Shown here one piece after another: positions 6,163 to 8,666 of a DNA stretch of 8,666 nt. The stretch is from Bacillota bacterium. Lineage in GTDB: Bacteria; Bacillota; Clostridia; Acetivibrionales; DSM-1351. The position numbers and the translations under genes were made by a program. The stretch covers positions 1 to 8,666 of the forward strand of contig JAFABO010000115.1 of NCBI GenBank assembly GCA_023426005.1, written 5' to 3'. The notes under the pieces were generated by a model. That model did not search any database and was not told the origin of the DNA. It worked only from the letters and a program-made list of their open reading frames with translations. Within the stretch, counting starts at the first letter, position 1; every line of letters begins with the position of its first letter.

Positions 6163-6182
6163 TTGTGCAACCGGTAGCACAA
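6163..6182 (+). promoter_or_regulatory. LacI-type operator O2
   Basis: TTGTGCAACCGGTAGCACAA is a 20-bp palindrome centred on CCGG with a single mismatched pair. Its centre is 56 bp downstream of the O1 centre and 79 bp before the LacI-family start codon. The position downstream of the proposed start site suggests a roadblock, or looping with O1. Confidence 0.75.
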
Positions 6183-6212
6183 ATTAATTTTATAGAAAGA
6201 AGGAAATGGGCC

Positions 6213-6251
6213 ATGTCAAATATGCTGACCTTTACATACTGGGAGGGTTAA
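6213..6251 (+). CDS. Possible 12-residue upstream ORF (leader peptide) abutting the LacI-family gene
   Basis: The predicted peptide is MSNMLTFTYWEG. It has a good ribosome site, GAAGGA (6199-6204), 8 nt before ATG 6213. Its TAA (6249-6251) touches the ATG of the next gene at 6252 with no gap, and the ribosome site of that gene (GGAGG, 6242-6246) lies inside the uORF's last codons. This layout would let ribosomes finishing the uORF re-initiate on the repressor gene. There is no run of one amino acid that would mark a classic attenuator. The ORF is too short for composition tests, so it may be chance; the spacing and ribosome site are what support it. Confidence 0.45.
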   Translation: MSNMLTFTYWEG

Positions 6252-7277
6252 ATGAATAATATACCTAAGAAAATGACAATAAAAGAAATTGCAGAGATTG
6301 CCGGGGTATCGAAATCCACAGTATCCAGAGCTATCGACGGCAATCCCAGGATAAGCGAGGAAACGAGAAGTAAGATTTTTGACATTATACAAGAGTATGG
6401 CTATACACCCAATACCGCAGCAAGGAACCTGGCAAGAAACAAGACAAACGCCATAGGTATTGTAATGCCTCACGGAGAGTCGGGAATTTACACGGCAACA
6501 TTTTTTCAGGAGGCATTGAAGGGTATCTGCAATACTGTTTCAAACAATAATTATGATGTTTTGATAACAGCAGGAAATCCTACCGAGCCTGAGGCAATCA
6601 AAAGGCTTATCAGTACCTCCCGTGTTGACGGAATAATTTTGCTTAGATCAAAGCTCAGGGATACAAATGTAGAATTGATGCTCAGGGCTGGGTTTCCATT
6701 TGTACTTATAGGAAGCTGTAAGGAGTATGGCAATATTTACAGTATCGATAATGACAATATCAGTGCAGCCTCGGCACTGACAGAGCATATCCTGCAAAGG
6801 GGCAAAAGGAAAATTGCTTTTATCGGCGGTGTCGAAGGTTCAATAGTTACTGTGAACCGTCTGGAAGGATATAAAAATAAATTAACGGAATATGGTTTCC
6901 CGGTAAGAGATGAATATATATATGTGCACGAGTTCTCAGAAAAACATGGCTATGAATCCATGAAGAGACTTATGAGCCTGCCGGACAGACCTGATGGAGT
7001 CATAACCGTAGACGACACCATATGCATGGGAGCGATGAAGTACCTTGAAGAAATCAATGCCGGTGTACCCGGGGATATGGCCGTAGCCTGTTTTAATGAC
7101 AGCGCTTACACAAGGTTTTCAAGACCGTCAATAACAACTGTGACGGTGGATTCCTATCGGCTCGGATCTTCGGCGGCTGAAATGCTCATTGATGTGCTGA
7201 ATAATAAGCGGGTTGACCTGGGATGCAGGTATATAGACTATAAAATTCTTGAAAGAGAATCCACATCAGTTATTTAA
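6252..7277 (+). CDS. LacI/GalR-family transcriptional repressor
   Basis: A 341-residue DNA-binding sugar-sensing regulator of typical family length. The N-terminal HTH is at residues 8-54 (MTIKEIAEIAGVSKSTVSRAIDGNPRISEETR). The recognition helix carries K21, S22 and R26 at the positions of LacI Tyr17, Gln18 and Arg22. The hinge helix PNTAARNLA (53-61) has the leucine (L60) that inserts at the central CG of the operator, which fits the CCGG centres of O1 and O2. Residues 65-341 are the periplasmic-binding-protein-like effector domain, with AIGIVMP (67-73), VDGIILL (125-131), VDD (253-255), and FND (281-283) followed by RPSITTVTVD (291-300). The ribosome site GGAGG (6242-6246) sits 5 nt before the ATG. 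The two upstream operators indicate autoregulation. The HTH style resembles regulators of maltose or other oligosaccharide operons, but the effector sugar cannot be determined. Its targets are probably outside the window. Confidence 0.95.
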   Translation: MNNIPKKMTIKEIAEIAGVSKSTVSRAIDGNPRISEETRSKIFDIIQEYGYTPNTAARNLARNKTNAIGIVMPHGESGIYTATFFQEALKGICNTVSNNNYDVLITAGNPTEPEAIKRLISTSRVDGIILLRSKLRDTNVELMLRAGFPFVLIGSCKEYGNIYSIDNDNISAASALTEHILQRGKRKIAFIGGVEGSIVTVNRLEGYKNKLTEYGFPVRDEYIYVHEFSEKHGYESMKRLMSLPDRPDGVITVDDTICMGAMKYLEEINAGVPGDMAVACFNDSAYTRFSRPSITTVTVDSYRLGSSAAEMLIDVLNNKRVDLGCRYIDYKILERESTSVI

Positions 7278-7427
7278 TGGGTTATACTGCAGTTAGCTCA
7301 TAGTAATAATAAAAGTTTAGCCTTTTTTCAAATAAATGCACCCGGATATTTGTCACTATATCAAAATAGTAATAATGTTTGTGATGCACTTTTTATAAAA
7401 AAATTTTTCTTAAAAGGGGAGGAGAAC

Positions 7428-8513
7428 ATGTATCGGGTACTGATTGTGGATGATGATAAACTGGCCCGACGGGGGATTATATCAATGATGCCCTGGGATA
7501 AGTATCAGATGTCAGTGGTTGGTGAGGCCCAAAACGGGGAACAGGCATTGGAGTTTCTGACTGAAAATGTTGTTGATGTAGTATTTGCAGATATAGATAT
7601 GCCTGCAATGGATGGCATCACCTTGATGAAAAAATGCAGCCAGCTGTACCCTGAGCTGCTTTTTGTAGTATTGACCTTTTATGAGGACTTCCAGTATGTA
7701 CAGTCTGCATTGAGAATGGGTGCCATTGACTATATTTCGAAATTACAGATGGAAGCCGCAGATTGTGATCAACTGTTGGAGCAGATAAGTAAAAAGATTG
7801 AAAACAGCATTGCAAAACACAGCGGAACCTCCGAGGCCGGGCACGCGGCGGAGGAACAGAATAAACCGGCGGGACAGACGGTGCCGGTACATCATGAAAG
7901 GGAATGGCAGCTCCTGGTTAAAAGCTGGAAGGAAATGTACTGGTTATATGATGATACGGTGTTTGAACAGCTGTGCCGCAAGACAATGGAAATCGGGACT
8001 TCGGTGAGGGGAATAGAGCATGCATTGCTGCCGTTGGCCCGCCAGGCTGAGGAAAGCGCAGGGATGGCTGAAAAGGATATCCTGGAATATTATAAACCCC
8101 AGGACTTCCTCCAATGGCTGAAAAGCTTGCGTGAGGGATTATATCAGATGGCAGCCCGGGAAACCAAGCTGGAAAAAATACCTGTTTGTATTATGAAGTC
8201 TGTCATATATGTGAAGGAACACCTGGGAGAGCAGCTGCATGCCGGGGAAACCGCCCTGCTTATAAATCTCAGCCGCAGCTATTTTTCGGTTAACTTTAAA
8301 AAGTATGTGGGGATATCCTTTAAGGAATTCGTGCGTCAAGAGAGGGTCAAGGCCGCCAAAAAGCTGCTTTCAGGACAGAAGGTCCTGGTGGCTGATATTG
8401 CACCGGCTGTTGGGTATGAAGACGTAAATTACTTTATACGTGTGTTTTTTGAACTGACAGGTATGACTCCCGGTGAATACAAAAAGTTAAATTGTAAAAG
8501 CGGAAAAGCATGA
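7428..8513 (+). CDS. YesN-like response regulator: receiver domain plus AraC-type HTH
   Basis: A 361-residue cytoplasmic two-component regulator. ATG 7428 follows a strong GGGGAGGAG site (7416-7424) and gives the usual receiver opening MYRVLIVDDD. An in-frame ATG at 7350 would add 26 atypical residues. The receiver domain (1-125) has the acidic pair D8-D9, phosphoacceptor D55 (DIDMPAMDG), T83 and K105. K105 is followed by Leu (SKLQ), not the usual Pro. Residues 126-250 are a helical, variable linker with an unstructured stretch near 130-155. Residues 256-355 form the double HTH of the AraC family, including LINLSRSYFSVNFKKYVGISF and the conserved second-helix region VADIAPAVGYEDVNYFIRVFFELTGMTPGEYKK. 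Such proteins commonly pair with YesM-type kinases and activate sugar ABC transporter or polysaccharide-use genes. No kinase gene is visible here. A loose TTGTCA (7350-7355) with AATAAT (7371-7376) could be its promoter. Confidence 0.94.
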   Translation: MYRVLIVDDDKLARRGIISMMPWDKYQMSVVGEAQNGEQALEFLTENVVDVVFADIDMPAMDGITLMKKCSQLYPELLFVVLTFYEDFQYVQSALRMGAIDYISKLQMEAADCDQLLEQISKKIENSIAKHSGTSEAGHAAEEQNKPAGQTVPVHHEREWQLLVKSWKEMYWLYDDTVFEQLCRKTMEIGTSVRGIEHALLPLARQAEESAGMAEKDILEYYKPQDFLQWLKSLREGLYQMAARETKLEKIPVCIMKSVIYVKEHLGEQLHAGETALLINLSRSYFSVNFKKYVGISFKEFVRQERVKAAKKLLSGQKVLVADIAPAVGYEDVNYFIRVFFELTGMTPGEYKKLNCKSGKA

Positions 8514-8549
8514 ACATTGTTCTTTACCTTATCCAGGGAAAATGTTTTT
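8513..8549 (+). terminator. Possible terminator after the response-regulator gene
   Basis: AACATT (8513-8518) pairs with AATGTT (8541-8546), and TTTACC (8523-8528) with GGGAAA (8535-8540) with one mismatch. There is a 4-nt bulge on the left arm and a T-run at 8545-8549. The stem is AT-rich and imperfect, so this is tentative. Confidence 0.35.
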
Positions 8550-8597
8550 AAAATAGAAAACAAAAACCATATTCCGCCCTGTTTCCATAGGATAAAT

Positions 8598-8628
8598 TTG
8601 ACCAATTTGAGCAACAGCCCTCTATAAC
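8598..8628 (+). promoter_or_regulatory. Weak candidate promoter for a gene right of the window
   Basis: TTGACC (8598-8603) and TATAAC (8623-8628) are separated by 19 bp, longer than ideal. No gene begins before the window ends. Apart from this and the hairpin above, nothing recognisable lies in 8514-8666. Confidence 0.25.
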
Positions 8629-8666
8629 TCTCAATGGATTTAATATGCTAAACTCCTATTGTAAAA

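Noticed and set aside
7336..7352. TGCACCCGG resembling one half of the LacI-type operator, upstream of the response-regulator gene
   Set aside because: Only the left half matches, with one internal mismatch. The right half (ATATTTG) does not follow the O1/O2 pattern, so it is too weak to call an operator.

Overview
The window looks like chromosome from a saccharolytic, low-GC Gram-positive bacterium of the class Clostridia, most plausibly a Ruminiclostridium-type sugar or plant-polymer degrader. This rests on the type II xylose isomerase sequence, strong GGAGG ribosome sites, AT-rich spacers, an A/T-flanked intrinsic terminator and a YesN-type response regulator. The genus is inferred, not shown. 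Eight full or partial protein genes of ordinary size are present, seven on the + strand and one on the - strand. I see no rRNA, tRNA, CRISPR array, insertion sequence, phage gene or replication origin, and no gene-free stretch longer than about 260 bp.

Region 1 (1-2183), xylose: the C-terminal part of a ROK-family regulator (xylose-repressor type) runs in from the left edge. After 67 bp comes a complete xylose isomerase gene, xylA, closed by a near-perfect 17-bp terminator stem. A small GC hairpin sits just in front of the xylA ribosome site. No xylulokinase gene follows.

Region 2 (2248-3972), a small regulated unit and a convergent enzyme: a PadR-family repressor and a DUF4180 protein form a tightly spaced operon. 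Its promoter carries two copies of a 12-bp palindrome that together contain an ATGT-N8-ACAT PadR box, so autoregulation is likely. A nitroreductase-family flavoprotein gene converges on it from the - strand, and its stop region carries an exact 12-bp tandem duplication.

Region 3 (4044-5997), cell envelope: a PAP2-family membrane phosphatase is followed 36 bp later by a processive-type membrane GT2 glycosyltransferase. The two probably act on a lipid-linked or exported glycan; the substrate cannot be read from sequence.

Region 4 (5998-8666), sugar-sensing regulation: a spacer holds two CCGG-centred LacI-type operators 56 bp apart and a promoter, then a 12-codon upstream ORF whose stop codon directly abuts the ATG of a LacI-family repressor. 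Downstream is an AraC-type (YesN-like) response regulator without its kinase in view. The genes these two regulators control probably lie to the right of the window.

Most of the window is conventional. The less ordinary items are the upstream ORF coupled to the LacI gene, the paired operators, the PadR box in front of the padR-DUF4180 pair, and the orphan PAP2-GT2 pair.
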